A stretch of DNA of 64,000 nucleotides, taken from Magnetococcales bacterium (GTDB taxonomy: Bacteria; Pseudomonadota; Magnetococcia; Magnetococcales; JADFYX01). The notes beneath the pieces are model-generated. The model worked only from the letters and a program-made list of their open reading frames with translations, searched no databases and was not told where the DNA came from. The first letter of the stretch is position 1. Each line of letters starts with the position of its first letter. The stretch spans positions 1-64,000 of the forward strand of contig JADFZS010000006.1 of assembly GCA_015232405.1 (NCBI GenBank), in the 5' to 3' direction. This document shows, in pieces, positions 18,942 through 29,127 of this stretch. Position numbers and translations under genes: made by a program.

Positions 18942-20783
18942 GTGTTTATAAACCTACCATTTTTCTGGCGGATCATCCTCATAACCCTACTTTTAGGAAG
19001 TGGCTTGACCACTTTTTGGAGTAGTGTTCATGTGAAAGGGGACCATGATGAGTTAGAAAAACAGTTTTTAGATGATATGAATAACCGTGCCAGAGCCAGC
19101 CGTATCCGTTTGGATAACTATGTCAAACAGCACCACTATTCCGCAGAACTTTTTATCATTCAAAAAAGGTTTCTCAACTATCTGGAAAACAACCAACCCA
19201 TAACAGATGGGGATAGAATTCTTAATCATAAAAATACCCCATCTTGGTTTCCTGACCGTTCTGTACAGCGTATATATATTAAATCCCACCATTTTTTGCT
19301 TCTGGATTCAGCCGGAGATGTTAGGGAGAGCTATAGCAGAAGAGGGAAGATAATACCCCATGAGTTGATTGTGCGCATAAAACAGCATTCCACCATGATG
19401 CTACCAACAGAGAGTTGGTTTATTAAACAGGATGAGTCTCTGTTTTTAATCACCAGTCAATCTCTGGAAAAAGGTGGTAATCCCCTGTGGCAAAGATTGT
19501 TGCTGATTACCGAGGTGGATGATGAGTTTATACAGGCTTCCCAGGGATTGTTGGAAATAACCGATCTTTTTGCACTTTTAGATAATGAGACCCAAAAAGT
19601 AATAGTTAGCAGTGATCTTGAATATATCACAATTGGTAGCTCAATTACAGAATTGAGAAAGGACTATTTAATAGGTTCGGAAGCCTTTTTTGACTATGGT
19701 AATTCCGATGTAATTCTAAAAATGGTTCTGCTAATACCCCGCCACGATTTAGAGAAACTATTGGATCAGGTTGATAATAAATCCATGAAACAGGTGGTGC
19801 TAATTAGTGCAACGTTTATTGTAACTTTTATTCTGGTGTTTTATTGGTTTATCAAAAATCTCGATATATTTACCAAAAAAATGGTCACTTTTTCCAAAAT
19901 CAAGTTGGGAATTGATGCTCCCATCGCTGCCCCAGGTGGCCCCATGGAGCGGGTGCAAAATCAGTTTAAAATATTATCTGAGGCAATATTACAAGCAAGA
20001 GAGCGGGAAAAATTCTCTCAGATTCAACTGGCTAAATCAGAGATGATGGCAGCTCTTGGTGATCTTGTGGCAGGTGTTGCACACGAAATCAACACCCCTC
20101 TAGGCACGGGTTTTACCTCATCTAGCTTTTTAAATGGACAGACAAAAACAGTAAAAACCGCATTTGAAGAGCAAAAACTGACCCGTTCGGAGCTTGAAGC
20201 CTATTTTGAAATGGCGACTGAATCAACAATGTTGATAGAAAAAAATCTAGCACGGGCCAGCGATCTCATCCGTAGCTTTAAGATGGTTGCAGTTGATCAA
20301 GGACGCAATGACCAAAGAGTCTTTGATATGAAGAGCTATGTTGAAGAGGTATTGGTCAATTTACGTCCTAAATGGAAACGTACCAAACACACCATAAATG
20401 TCCAGTGTCCAGAAGATATATCGGTCAATAGCTATCCTGGGGCCATTTCTCAAATTATCACCAACCTTATTGTCAACTCCTTAAAACATGCCTTTAAAGA
20501 TAAAAGCGAGGGTAATATCAATATTGAAGTGAGTAAAAAGGGTGATATGGTGCTTATGCGCTATCGGGATGATGGTTGTGGTATGAGTAAAGAGAGTGTT
20601 AACAAGGTGTTTGAACCATTTTTTACTACCGCAAGAGATCAAGGTGGTAGTGGGCTGGGTATGCACATAGTGTTTAATCTTGTCACTCAAGCATTAAACG
20701 GTAATATCGAGTGTTTAAGTACTCCGGGAGAGGGAGTTTTGTTTGAGATTTTATTTCCTGCCACCATATCAAATCAAGAGTGA
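18942..20783 (+). CDS. Membrane sensor histidine kinase
   Basis: Membrane helices at about residues 7-27 and 283-304 enclose a periplasmic sensor domain of about 255 residues. The cytoplasmic half has the phospho-acceptor His in GVAHEINTPLG (about residue 383), an N box (ITNLIVNSLKHAF), a G1 box (RDDGCGMSKES) and a G2 box (GGSGLGMHIV), so kinase activity is expected. GTG start, 26 bases after the PstS-like gene, suggesting that the binding protein presents a ligand to this kinase. No response regulator is adjacent. The stop is 13 bases from the end of the convergent giant kinase gene. Confidence 0.92.
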   Translation: MFINLPFFWRIILITLLLGSGLTTFWSSVHVKGDHDELEKQFLDDMNNRARASRIRLDNYVKQHHYSAELFIIQKRFLNYLENNQPITDGDRILNHKNTPSWFPDRSVQRIYIKSHHFLLLDSAGDVRESYSRRGKIIPHELIVRIKQHSTMMLPTESWFIKQDESLFLITSQSLEKGGNPLWQRLLLITEVDDEFIQASQGLLEITDLFALLDNETQKVIVSSDLEYITIGSSITELRKDYLIGSEAFFDYGNSDVILKMVLLIPRHDLEKLLDQVDNKSMKQVVLISATFIVTFILVFYWFIKNLDIFTKKMVTFSKIKLGIDAPIAAPGGPMERVQNQFKILSEAILQAREREKFSQIQLAKSEMMAALGDLVAGVAHEINTPLGTGFTSSSFLNGQTKTVKTAFEEQKLTRSELEAYFEMATESTMLIEKNLARASDLIRSFKMVAVDQGRNDQRVFDMKSYVEEVLVNLRPKWKRTKHTINVQCPEDISVNSYPGAISQIITNLIVNSLKHAFKDKSEGNINIEVSKKGDMVLMRYRDDGCGMSKESVNKVFEPFFTTARDQGGSGLGMHIVFNLVTQALNGNIECLSTPGEGVLFEILFPATISNQE

Positions 20784-20796
20784 CAACTTTTACACG

Positions 20797-23700
20797 CTAT
20801 TTTTCAATATTGGCAATAATATCGTTTACGGTTTTTTTGGCTATGGGTTTATTAATATGACCATCACAGCCTGCAGCAATAGATTTTGCCTCATCTTCAA
20901 TTCTGGCGTGTGCACTTAGAGCATAAATTACATTTTTTTGTCTGCCTTGCTCTTTTTCCCACTCTCTAATCTGCCTTGTTGCCTCATGTCCATCCATACC
21001 CTCCATCTGAATATCCATTAAAATCAGATCGTAGGTGTTGCCTGTTTTAATTTTTTCAAGAGCCTGTTTTCCATCAAATACAACCTCCAACAGGTGTGGT
21101 GTGTCCTGGAGGTAAGCCTCAATAACCATGACATTTGCCTGGACATCCTCTACCAGCAATATGGAGACACCGGTAGCTGGTTCAACTCCATTTTTGTCTT
21201 TGGGGTTGTCAGCTCTGCTTGGTTGTTCATTGGTTTTATTCTGGTTGGTGTTTTGGCTGTTCAATGGTATGGAAAAATTAAAAATACTCCCTTTTCCAAG
21301 CTCACTCTCCACCCAGATATCGCCCCCCATAACCTCCACAAGTCGTTTGCTAAGGGCTAGTCCCAAACCAACACCACCATGGCGACGGGTGGATGATGAA
21401 TCGGCCTGGGTAAATGGTTTGAAGATCAATTCAACCTGTTCCTGGGAGATGCCAATTCCGCTATCCTTGACTGAAAAAAGTAGATGACCACTGTCCATTG
21501 TAGATACCCGTAGTGTTATCTCTCCACTATCGGTAAATTTGACCGCATTGCCTAAAAGGTTGAGCAAAACCTGTCTTATCCGGTTGGGATCACCTTTAAA
21601 AAAGCCAGGGGCGTTGGCATTTATGCTGAAATTCAACAAAAGCCCCTTTTTTGATGCGTTCTGGGCATTTATTTCCAAGGCATTTTTGTTGAATTCATAA
21701 AGATCAATATCTTTGTGCTCCAGTACCACCCGTCCAGACTCAACCTGTGCAAGGTTAAGGATATCATCAACAAGACTGAGCATATTCTTGCCAGCACGAT
21801 GGAGTACATTCAAACACCGCAACTGTCTCTCATCTAGATTACTCTCCAGAACCACATCAGCCATACCGAGTATGGCATTTAGAGGGGTGCGTAGTTCATG
21901 GCTCATGACAGCTAAAAATTCACTCTTGGCCCGGTTTGCACTCTCCGCTTGATCTTTTGCCTCTCTTAGTGAATTTTCAATCAGTTTGCGATCAGTTAAA
22001 TATTGGGCATTGGCAAGGGAAATAGCAGCTTGGGAACCCAATACCTTGGTCATCTCTGTTCTTTCAAAGGTAAATGCATGGGTCGCTAAATTGTTTTCCA
22101 GATATATGGCTCGGGTTACCTTGCCACCTTGGATCAATGGGGTGCAGAGTATTGATTTAGCACGGTTTTGTAAAAGATAAGGGGATTCAGAAAATCTGTG
22201 GTCCATCGTGGCATCATCAATGACAATGCTCTGGGCTGTACGGGCCACATAGTGGATTATCTCTTGGGAAACAGGAAATGTTTCAACACTCTCTATAGTG
22301 ATTTGATCTTCTGAGTAGATGTTGGCTACATCATTGCTGTTAGAAGAAAGTTCAGCAATTAGGGAGAGTTTTTCCCCATCTACAGCAATGATATAACAGC
22401 TCTCTGCCCCGGTGTTTTCAAGTATGACCCGCAGTAGTTTTTTTAATAAACTGTTGTAGTCTATCTCTTGGGAGATCGCCTGTGTTGCTTTGATAACACT
22501 TGGCAGATCTAAAGAAGCTGTAATAGGGCCGGTAGTCGAATGGATGCCATTGGTTAAATTGTCCCTTGATTTGTTCTCCACTTTTTCATCATGGGCAAGA
22601 AGGTTGGGGTAGTTTTTTTCCAGATCTTTGGTTTTGCTAACTGCCCCCCAACGCAGGTAGAGATAGCTAGCGTTACGAATGTGATAATATCCCAAATTAG
22701 AGGAGCCTTGCTGTAGATAATAACGACCAGCTAACTCAAGAGCTATAGCCTCTTCATGGATATATTGATTTTTATGGGCCTCATTGATAGCTAACTCATA
22801 ACTGTCTCTGGCGTCTCGTCCTTGACCTAGCAGTGCAAAATACTCTGCCTCAACAAGGTGTAGCTTATGTGAGTAGTTCATGGGGGCTAGTTTAGACCAG
22901 CGACGAAGTTTTTCTAAATTAAGCTCTACTTTTGCAATATGTTCGGACCTTGCTTCTGTTTCTGATTGTTGGCAGATTGCAATACGACATAGTGATTCGT
23001 AAAAAACATATAGGGCATAATAGGCAAGAGATCTGTAACTAAGAGATTTTTCATCAAACTCTGTTACTGCCTCTAAAGCTAGCTCATATTTGGCAAATAA
23101 AAATCGTAATAAAAGTTGAACTATAGCCCGTTCACAATATGTGGCTTGGGAGTCTGCCAACAGGGGTTTTTCCTCATATTCATCATAATATTCTCCCACC
23201 AAAATATAAGGTTTGGATGAGCCTCTCATGAGGTTTACCGCTGCTTGCCGGATAAATTTCGGGTTATCTTGGATAAATGTAATCTTGTGTTTTATGAATA
23301 TATTTAAGGCACACTTGGCCTCCTGTTCAACTTCGCCAAGATCTGAGCCAAATAGAAAATTGTTGAAACAGAAATGCTCCAGAGAGTAGCACATACCCTC
23401 AAAATCCCCAGTCTCTTCACTGGTTTTAAAAGCATTGTATAGGGCAGGGAGGTTCTCTTTTTTGTGATGCTCCTTCCAGTGGGCCGTTGTAACATTGTGG
23501 ACAAATAGTGCTCGTCCTTTAAGATGGGCGGTGGGAAATCTTTGCAGATAATCCATCGCCAAACGGCTAAACTTATAGGCCTCTTCTATATCATCTCTTT
23601 TGGAGCATAAATACAACCCAGCATAATCTGCCAAAGCGATAGCCGAGCCGGGGGATACACCGTGTTGAAAAATTATCTGGGCAGATTTCATCATAAAAAG

Positions 23701-26454
23701 GTAAGCCCAATTTGAACCGAGAATATTGGCAGCAGGGATAATTCTGGAAATCAGCTTTTCAATTGCCTGTTGCAGTTCATCAACCATATCCGGTAGATTA
23801 TAAAGCTCCTCAACTGAGCGCGATGCCAACAAATGTTGAGTTTTATCCCACTCCTGCTTTAAAACATCTTCATTTGGCTCCTCTTGTGGAAGTTCAACCT
23901 CCAACTCCTTTAGCATAGCTAAACCTGTTGCAAGCACCTCTGCCAAACGGAACTCAACAATATCTGCCTGTATACGAATCTCTTTGGTGTTGATACGATC
24001 TTTGGCAGATCTGGCATTGCTCTGTACACTCTGTGATAGCTGATCTAAAAGATCCGTCTCTCCAGTAAGACTGGCAGCTTGGGCTGCCATTTCATGGAGG
24101 GTCAGCATTGTTCTGTAGTGATCTTGCCATCCATTTTGGGTCAGAAAATCTATACCAATTTGAAAATAGTGTAGAGCAGGGGAGTGGGCCGATGTCAGCA
24201 TGGCTTTTTTGCCAGCTTTTAGGTTTAATTTTGCCATCTGGGGCCACTCATCCTGAGGAATCAAGGTGCGGCCATAATTTAAATGGTTAACGATGTCAAA
24301 ATAATTATCTACATTATCGTTATCGCCAACATCATCCAACAATAACCTGCCGACCTGAAGGTGAATTTGCTCTTGTCTATCTTCTGAAATGAGAGAGATA
24401 GCGGCCTGTTGAACCCGGTCGTGGACAAAGCGAAAAACCAGATCAGGATCATTGAGATATTTTGCCAGACGATATTCACCCCTCAAAGGTTGTATCAAAC
24501 CCTCTATGTGTGCAGCGATAATATGGATTGTTACATCATGGATGGTCTGGTCAGCAACAATACTCAAGGTTTTTAGATTAAATGTGTTACCTATACAGGC
24601 AGCAAGCTGTAGTATCTCTGCCACATTATGGGGTAGGGAGGTTATCTTATTTGCCATCAACTCCACAACATTGTCGGTTATCTCTTTGTTTTTTATCTCT
24701 GCTAAATCCCAAGACCATCGCTGATTTTTGTGTGAAATCAGACCCTCGCTATGTAATGTAGTGAGAAATTGGGTAAGGAAAAATGGATTTCCCTGGGTTT
24801 TGTCCTGACACAATTTAGCCAACTCGCCAACTTCATCTACTTCACAACGCAGAGTATCTGCAACCAGCTGTTCCACATCTTCCTGTTTTAGTGGCTGCAG
24901 TTTAATTGCATTTAGCTCACCCTTGATCTGACTGATAATTTTGATTGAGCGGTTAAGGGGGTGGGTCTCATCAACCTCATTATCACGATAGGCCCCTAGC
25001 AACATGAGATGTCCAATATCAGAGTCGGTTATCAGCTGCTCAATAAGACTCAGTGAAGAGAGATCCGCCCACTGTAGATCATCTATAAAAAGGGTTAATG
25101 GATGGTCATGGTGACAGAAAGTTTGGATAAGCTTTAGTAGAGTCTGGTTAAAACGGTTTTTGCTCTGTTGTGGCGGTAACTCTTGAACCTCTTGTTGTGG
25201 CCCGATTATCGCCTCAATTTCTGGGATGATATCAACGACAAGTTGACCGCTATTTCCTAAAGCCAATTGCAGACGTTTTTTTAAGATATTCAGTTTATCA
25301 GGGCTTTCAGCCAACAGTTGCAACACTAATTCATGGAAAGCTTGAATCAATGCGCTATAGGGAATATCCCTTTTGAATTGATCAAATTTACCACTTATAA
25401 ATATGCCTTGTTTATCGGTAACAGGGCGATGAATCTCCTGTATCAAAGCACTTTTGCCAACACCTGAATAGCCACAAACCAGTAAAAATTCACTGCTTCC
25501 GGCACACACCTTTGCAAAGGTCTCTAACAGTTGAGTGGTCTGCTGTTGTCGACCATAGATTTTTTTTGCTATGAGAAATCTGTCGGAAAAATCCTGCTTA
25601 CCAATTGGAAAAGAGCTAAACCCATGGCTGGTTTGCCACTGTTTTTGGCAATGTTCCAGGTCGGCCAACAATCCATGGCATGATTGATAACGCTGATCAG
25701 CCTCTTTTTGGAGCAATTTAAGGATTATTTCAGATATTGGTGCTGAAATATCAGTACGATGCTCAAGAGGAGGTTTGGGTTTTTTTGCTAAATGGGAGTG
25801 AACCAGCTCAAGGGCATCTACTCCGGCAAAAGGTGGGGTGTTGGTTAATAGATGATAGAAGGTTGCACCCAAAGAGTACAGGTCGGTGCGGTAATCCATG
25901 GGGCGATTCATCCGCCCTGTCTGTTCTGGCGAGATATACGCCAGAGTTCCCTCTAGATATTTGGGGTTACTAAATTTTGGTGTCTCCCTCGGTAACATTG
26001 TTGAGATACCAAAGTCGATAATTTTGGCGACACCGGTTTTTTTGTTCCATATTATATTGGAGGGGTTGATATCTTTATGCATAATGCAACATTCGTGAAT
26101 ATTGATTATGGCTTTACATAGTTGCAGTGCTACATTTAAAAAATCATCAATTGATAACTGACCCAAAGTCAGATGTTCCTTGAGAGAGGAGCCACCAAAA
26201 TCCTCCATCACTATCATCAAACTGTTCTGTTTTTCTTGTAGTGCGTAGGTTTGAATTATCCCTGTAATATCACGAAATTTACAGCTAGTTTCATACTCTT
26301 GTTTAAACTTGGCAAGCTCATGTGGGGTTGGAAAAACATTGTTCAGAATTTTAATAACTACTAAACGTTCACTTTCATCCAAAGCCCGATAAATTATGCT
26401 CTGGCGACTCTCATACAGTTTTTCGCGAATAGTGTAGCCAGGTATAGTTTGCAT
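20797..26454 (-). CDS. Multidomain Ser/Thr kinase - AAA ATPase - GAF - hybrid histidine kinase
   Basis: A soluble signalling protein of 1885 residues. The N-terminal Ser/Thr kinase domain spans about 5-265: lysine in VVIKILNN, catalytic loop HKDINPSN (HKD instead of HRD), DFG present, and SPEQTGRMNR. A large STAND/AAA-type ATPase follows, with P-loop GYSGVGKSAL near 330. Next comes a long helical, TPR-like region (about 680-1290), then GAF (about 1320-1480), HisKA with MSHELRTPLN near 1517, HATPase, and a C-terminal receiver with Asp near 1811 (LILMDIQMEGMDG). This architecture is known in cyanobacteria and proteobacteria. The input and target are unknown. Confidence 0.93.
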   Translation of the reverse strand: MQTIPGYTIREKLYESRQSIIYRALDESERLVVIKILNNVFPTPHELAKFKQEYETSCKFRDITGIIQTYALQEKQNSLMIVMEDFGGSSLKEHLTLGQLSIDDFLNVALQLCKAIINIHECCIMHKDINPSNIIWNKKTGVAKIIDFGISTMLPRETPKFSNPKYLEGTLAYISPEQTGRMNRPMDYRTDLYSLGATFYHLLTNTPPFAGVDALELVHSHLAKKPKPPLEHRTDISAPISEIILKLLQKEADQRYQSCHGLLADLEHCQKQWQTSHGFSSFPIGKQDFSDRFLIAKKIYGRQQQTTQLLETFAKVCAGSSEFLLVCGYSGVGKSALIQEIHRPVTDKQGIFISGKFDQFKRDIPYSALIQAFHELVLQLLAESPDKLNILKKRLQLALGNSGQLVVDIIPEIEAIIGPQQEVQELPPQQSKNRFNQTLLKLIQTFCHHDHPLTLFIDDLQWADLSSLSLIEQLITDSDIGHLMLLGAYRDNEVDETHPLNRSIKIISQIKGELNAIKLQPLKQEDVEQLVADTLRCEVDEVGELAKLCQDKTQGNPFFLTQFLTTLHSEGLISHKNQRWSWDLAEIKNKEITDNVVELMANKITSLPHNVAEILQLAACIGNTFNLKTLSIVADQTIHDVTIHIIAAHIEGLIQPLRGEYRLAKYLNDPDLVFRFVHDRVQQAAISLISEDRQEQIHLQVGRLLLDDVGDNDNVDNYFDIVNHLNYGRTLIPQDEWPQMAKLNLKAGKKAMLTSAHSPALHYFQIGIDFLTQNGWQDHYRTMLTLHEMAAQAASLTGETDLLDQLSQSVQSNARSAKDRINTKEIRIQADIVEFRLAEVLATGLAMLKELEVELPQEEPNEDVLKQEWDKTQHLLASRSVEELYNLPDMVDELQQAIEKLISRIIPAANILGSNWAYLFMMKSAQIIFQHGVSPGSAIALADYAGLYLCSKRDDIEEAYKFSRLAMDYLQRFPTAHLKGRALFVHNVTTAHWKEHHKKENLPALYNAFKTSEETGDFEGMCYSLEHFCFNNFLFGSDLGEVEQEAKCALNIFIKHKITFIQDNPKFIRQAAVNLMRGSSKPYILVGEYYDEYEEKPLLADSQATYCERAIVQLLLRFLFAKYELALEAVTEFDEKSLSYRSLAYYALYVFYESLCRIAICQQSETEARSEHIAKVELNLEKLRRWSKLAPMNYSHKLHLVEAEYFALLGQGRDARDSYELAINEAHKNQYIHEEAIALELAGRYYLQQGSSNLGYYHIRNASYLYLRWGAVSKTKDLEKNYPNLLAHDEKVENKSRDNLTNGIHSTTGPITASLDLPSVIKATQAISQEIDYNSLLKKLLRVILENTGAESCYIIAVDGEKLSLIAELSSNSNDVANIYSEDQITIESVETFPVSQEIIHYVARTAQSIVIDDATMDHRFSESPYLLQNRAKSILCTPLIQGGKVTRAIYLENNLATHAFTFERTEMTKVLGSQAAISLANAQYLTDRKLIENSLREAKDQAESANRAKSEFLAVMSHELRTPLNAILGMADVVLESNLDERQLRCLNVLHRAGKNMLSLVDDILNLAQVESGRVVLEHKDIDLYEFNKNALEINAQNASKKGLLLNFSINANAPGFFKGDPNRIRQVLLNLLGNAVKFTDSGEITLRVSTMDSGHLLFSVKDSGIGISQEQVELIFKPFTQADSSSTRRHGGVGLGLALSKRLVEVMGGDIWVESELGKGSIFNFSIPLNSQNTNQNKTNEQPSRADNPKDKNGVEPATGVSILLVEDVQANVMVIEAYLQDTPHLLEVVFDGKQALEKIKTGNTYDLILMDIQMEGMDGHEATRQIREWEKEQGRQKNVIYALSAHARIEDEAKSIAAGCDGHINKPIAKKTVNDIIANIEK

Positions 26455-26551
26455 TGGATATAAACCCTAATAAAATAGCTGCTTATAAGGATGTTAAAAT
26501 ATTGCCAAGCAGAAAGTCGTAATCTCCCCAAAACCACGACGTTTAAATATT

Positions 26552-26718
26552 ATCCTAGAAACGGCAGTTGTCAGCACGCACCTGACGCAACCTATTGATT
26601 CATCTGGCATAACAGAGCAAAGTCTCATCACCAATAAGGTGACTTCGATTTGCTCTGTTACACCAGCTAAACCAATATGTTACGCCATGTACGCACCGCC
26701 AACCGCCGTTTCTAGGAT
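26552..26718 (-). repeat. Large foldback (palindromic) element
   Basis: The whole 167 bp is an imperfect palindrome: arms 26552-26632 and 26638-26718 around the loop AATAA. By hand comparison 60 of 81 arm positions match. The outer 14 are identical (ATCCTAGAAACGGC), as is the inner run TAACAGAGCAAA. Eleven mismatches are transitions, and all of them become G.U pairs when the minus strand is transcribed. It lies 97 bases upstream of the giant kinase start and in the same transcriptional direction. A diverged relative is at about 50108-50252. Confidence 0.88.
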
Positions 26719-26849
26719 TACACCAACGAAATTGCAAAACAGGAGGTCTAGCTCTTCTACTTAAAATAGTAACTAATTAAATTTAAAGCAATTTAATAGG
26801 GAGAGCCTAACCTAAGTGTTAATAATAACATTGTACTCTAAAATTTGCT

Positions 26850-26894
26850 ATAAATCCCCTATTTTTTCCCAATGAAAAAAAATAGGGGATTTAT
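26850..26894. other. 18-bp perfect inverted repeat downstream of the 26991-27593 gene
   Basis: Arms 26850-26867 and 26877-26894 are perfectly complementary, with the A/T tracts towards the loop and AAATCCCC outside. This is the reverse of a standard intrinsic terminator, where the T tract lies outside the GC core. It may still end or protect the 3' end of the minus-strand gene 96 bases away. Confidence 0.5.
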
Positions 26895-26990
26895 CACAGC
26901 TTTAGGTGGTAATGAATGGAAATTATCAAGGCTATCGGTGTTGTGTAAATATCTATGTACACTCTTAGAGCTAATTGTCTGAAAAAACGC

Positions 26991-27593
26991 CTAATATACC
27001 TCAAGCTCATCAAACTGCTGGATATTTTCCAAAAGCTCAATGGTTGCAGCAGAGATGGCTTTTTGGTTGGTAGATTCACGAATAATTCGACAATCTCGTA
27101 AAATTGCCCCCCATACCTCAATGTGTATGTGGTCAATCTGAGCTACCAAAACAGTGAGAGCCTCCATTGAGTTGATCTGCTCTTGGGCGATTTTTTTCAG
27201 CTCTGCGACAATATGTTCGTCTAACTCTTTATTACGCAGCTTCTCAGTGGCATCAGCTAGCATGTTGGGTGAAGGTAGCCAGCCTGTGTCTATTTGTTTG
27301 TTTCCCATACATGGGTTGACAAAATTGGAAAGAACAGTGCGCAGTGCAAACTTATTACTGCGTTTGCTGGTAATGGTTGAACGTCTTTCATAAATTGAAA
27401 AAACCACAACCAAAAAAGCACCCTGCAGACAGAAACCGATGAGTTGTGGTAACAGGCTAAGGCTAAGGTCGGTCTCGGCATAGAGGGTAAGTGTTAAAAA
27501 AGGTGCAACGGCAAAAAATATTGCCAAAAAGATTAGATATAGGGTTATGATACCTTTGAAAATTGACCTTGGCTTTTGATCTGGTATGTCCAT
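26991..27593 (-). CDS. Unknown membrane protein
   Basis: I do not recognise this 200-residue protein. Two hydrophobic segments at about residues 14-36 and 46-66 form a membrane hairpin, followed by a cytoplasmic, largely helical domain with Glu/Ile/Ala-rich stretches (residues 110-200). AAGGAT precedes the ATG at a workable distance. The upstream DUF3301 and cysC genes run in the same direction, separated by 225 bases. Confidence 0.7.
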   Translation of the reverse strand: MDIPDQKPRSIFKGIITLYLIFLAIFFAVAPFLTLTLYAETDLSLSLLPQLIGFCLQGAFLVVVFSIYERRSTITSKRSNKFALRTVLSNFVNPCMGNKQIDTGWLPSPNMLADATEKLRNKELDEHIVAELKKIAQEQINSMEALTVLVAQIDHIHIEVWGAILRDCRIIRESTNQKAISAATIELLENIQQFDELEVY

Positions 27594-27818
27594 TTGGTTT
27601 CAAATCCTTCTGCTAAGACAATATACCGTTTAGCGGCTACCCGCTGTTTTTTTAAGAGTTAAGCCCAAAAGATAATATTTGATCTTTCAGGTCAAAGGTG
27701 TCTCTTAACTTAGTAGATAATACAAATCTTTAACAGTTATGCATAAATAAACGTCCCTACACTAGCATAAATTTTACTTGGTTGTCGGCGTTTTTTTTCT
27801 CTAAACTTATTTTTTTTA

Positions 27819-28109
27819 TCAGGTATCCAGCAGTAGAGACTCTTGCTCTTGTCCCAATAGAATTAGAGTGCCTTCATGGATGTTGCTCTCTAAATCAATA
27901 TACCTGAATGTGTAGATTCGCCTGACCTGATATTTATCTTGTTTATCCTTTTTTAAGCTGGTATGGGAGAGAAAAATAGTATCATCAATCAGCTTAGTTC
28001 CAATTTCACTACAGACCTGTTTGGCAATGACAATACCCCTCTCTCTTGCTTGCATGGTCGAATGCCAGAAGATACCAATAGCCAACAGTATTATGAGTGT
28101 AATCTCCAC
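27819..28109 (-). CDS. DUF3301 family small membrane-anchored protein
   Basis: 96 residues: an N-terminal hydrophobic helix (about 1-16), the family-typical ARERGIVIAKQVCSEIGTKL region, then a short basic strand-rich domain ending in GTLILLGQE. This matches DUF3301, whose function is unknown. The start is GTG. It follows cysC by 7 bases in the same direction and is probably co-transcribed with it. Confidence 0.78.
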   Translation of the reverse strand: MEITLIILLAIGIFWHSTMQARERGIVIAKQVCSEIGTKLIDDTIFLSHTSLKKDKQDKYQVRRIYTFRYIDLESNIHEGTLILLGQEQESLLLDT

Positions 28110-28116
28110 AGCGAAT

Positions 28117-28743
28117 CTATTTATTACGCTCCCAATCTCTTAAAGCCAGACGGTTCTCTATCATGGTGATAATCTGGGTAACACATTCCTGGGCAGTTTT
28201 GCTTCCTGTATCGATAACAAGTTCAGGATTTTTAGGAATTTCATATGGGGATGAGATACCCGTAAACTCACGAATTTCACCAAGACGGGCTTTTTTATAA
28301 AGACCCTTTACATCACGCTCCTCACACTTTTCAAGGGAGCTATTACAATAGATTTCTATAAAATCTCCCGGAGCCATTAAGTTGCGTACTTTCTGCCTGT
28401 CACTGGCAAAAGGGGATATAAAAGCAGCAAGGGTGATGATACCAGCATCCACCATAAGTTTGGCAACCTCGCCAGTACGGCGAATATTTTCAATGCGGTC
28501 TCGGTCGGAAAAACCCAAATCGCCACACAGACCGTGGCGAACATTGTCCCCATCCAGGGCGTAAGTGTATAGTTTTCTTTTGTGTAGCTCCTCTTCAACA
28601 CCGTGTACAAGGGTCGATTTTCCCGAACCAGACAGACCTGTGAACCAGAGCAGAAAACTTCTATGATTATGGAGCTTCTCCCGATCTTTACGGGTAACGG
28701 TAACATTATGCCAGACAGTGTTTGAACTTTTTTTGTCGCTCAT
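28117..28743 (-). CDS. cysC: Adenylylsulfate kinase
   Basis: Phosphorylates adenosine 5'-phosphosulfate to PAPS. The P-loop is GLSGSGKST at residues 36-44. The APS-binding motif DGDNVRHGL and the following [15 protein letters not shown] and FISPF are all conserved. The 208-residue length fits a stand-alone CysC. No sulfurylase (cysND or sat) or PAPS reductase lies nearby, so its use (assimilation or sulfation) is open. An AAGGAT site precedes the ATG. Confidence 0.96.
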   Translation of the reverse strand: MSDKKSSNTVWHNVTVTRKDREKLHNHRSFLLWFTGLSGSGKSTLVHGVEEELHKRKLYTYALDGDNVRHGLCGDLGFSDRDRIENIRRTGEVAKLMVDAGIITLAAFISPFASDRQKVRNLMAPGDFIEIYCNSSLEKCEERDVKGLYKKARLGEIREFTGISSPYEIPKNPELVIDTGSKTAQECVTQIITMIENRLALRDWERNK

Positions 28744-29127
28744 TAAAAAAATGATCCTTTTTTATCGGATACTGTTTTGAATAACAGGATTATTATCTTT
28801 ATGGTCTAAGTAGTTTATTTTAAAATAGGTTATGCTTTAGCATATATTAAGTGATTTCTGATCGAAAAATATAGTCAAAAGCAAAACCTTGGGAGGCCTT
28901 GCAGGCCCCCAAACCCCCACGCTTTTTAAATGTAAAAGCTTAAAAACAAAGGCAAAACCTTGGGCTTTGCCCAAACCCACAAGGGAGATAATCCCCCTTG
29001 ACCCCTAACAATAAAAACAATTTTTTTTATTCCAACTTTGGCTTGAATTTACCATAGAGCATATTGTTTTTAGCTTAATTTGACCAGTGGTTTAAAGTTT
29101 AGGTGGCTGCTATCATAAATATCCGTT
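28744..29127. other. Intergenic region between cysC and the glutamate dehydrogenase gene
   Basis: 384 bases between two minus-strand genes. Most of it is copy B of the structured repeat (about 28846-29057). The remainder is AT-rich and must hold the cysC promoter. Nothing else seen. Confidence 0.75.
28846..29057 (-). repeat. MITE-like structured repeat, copy B (inverted)
   Basis: The same repeat as at 16697, in the opposite orientation. In element orientation stem I is CAAGGGGGA, loop TTA, TCTCCCTTG (28980-29000), with one A-T pair where other copies have C-G and one G.T pair. Stems II and III and the two AAGGTTTTGC stretches are conserved. The outer ends are more decayed than in copy C, so the boundaries are approximate. 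Confidence 0.82.

Larger units (their letters stand above)
26455..26990. other. Intergenic region upstream of the giant kinase gene
   Basis: A gap of 536 bases between two minus-strand genes. It holds the large foldback palindrome (26552-26718) and a second palindrome (26850-26894), both listed separately. No open frame with coding character; AGGAGG at 26742-26747 looks like a ribosome site but no gene follows it on the plus strand. Confidence 0.7.

Noticed and set aside
26850-26894. Intrinsic terminator
   Set aside because: The palindrome is perfect, but its A/T tracts are next to the loop and no T run follows the GC part on either strand. Kept as an unexplained inverted repeat.
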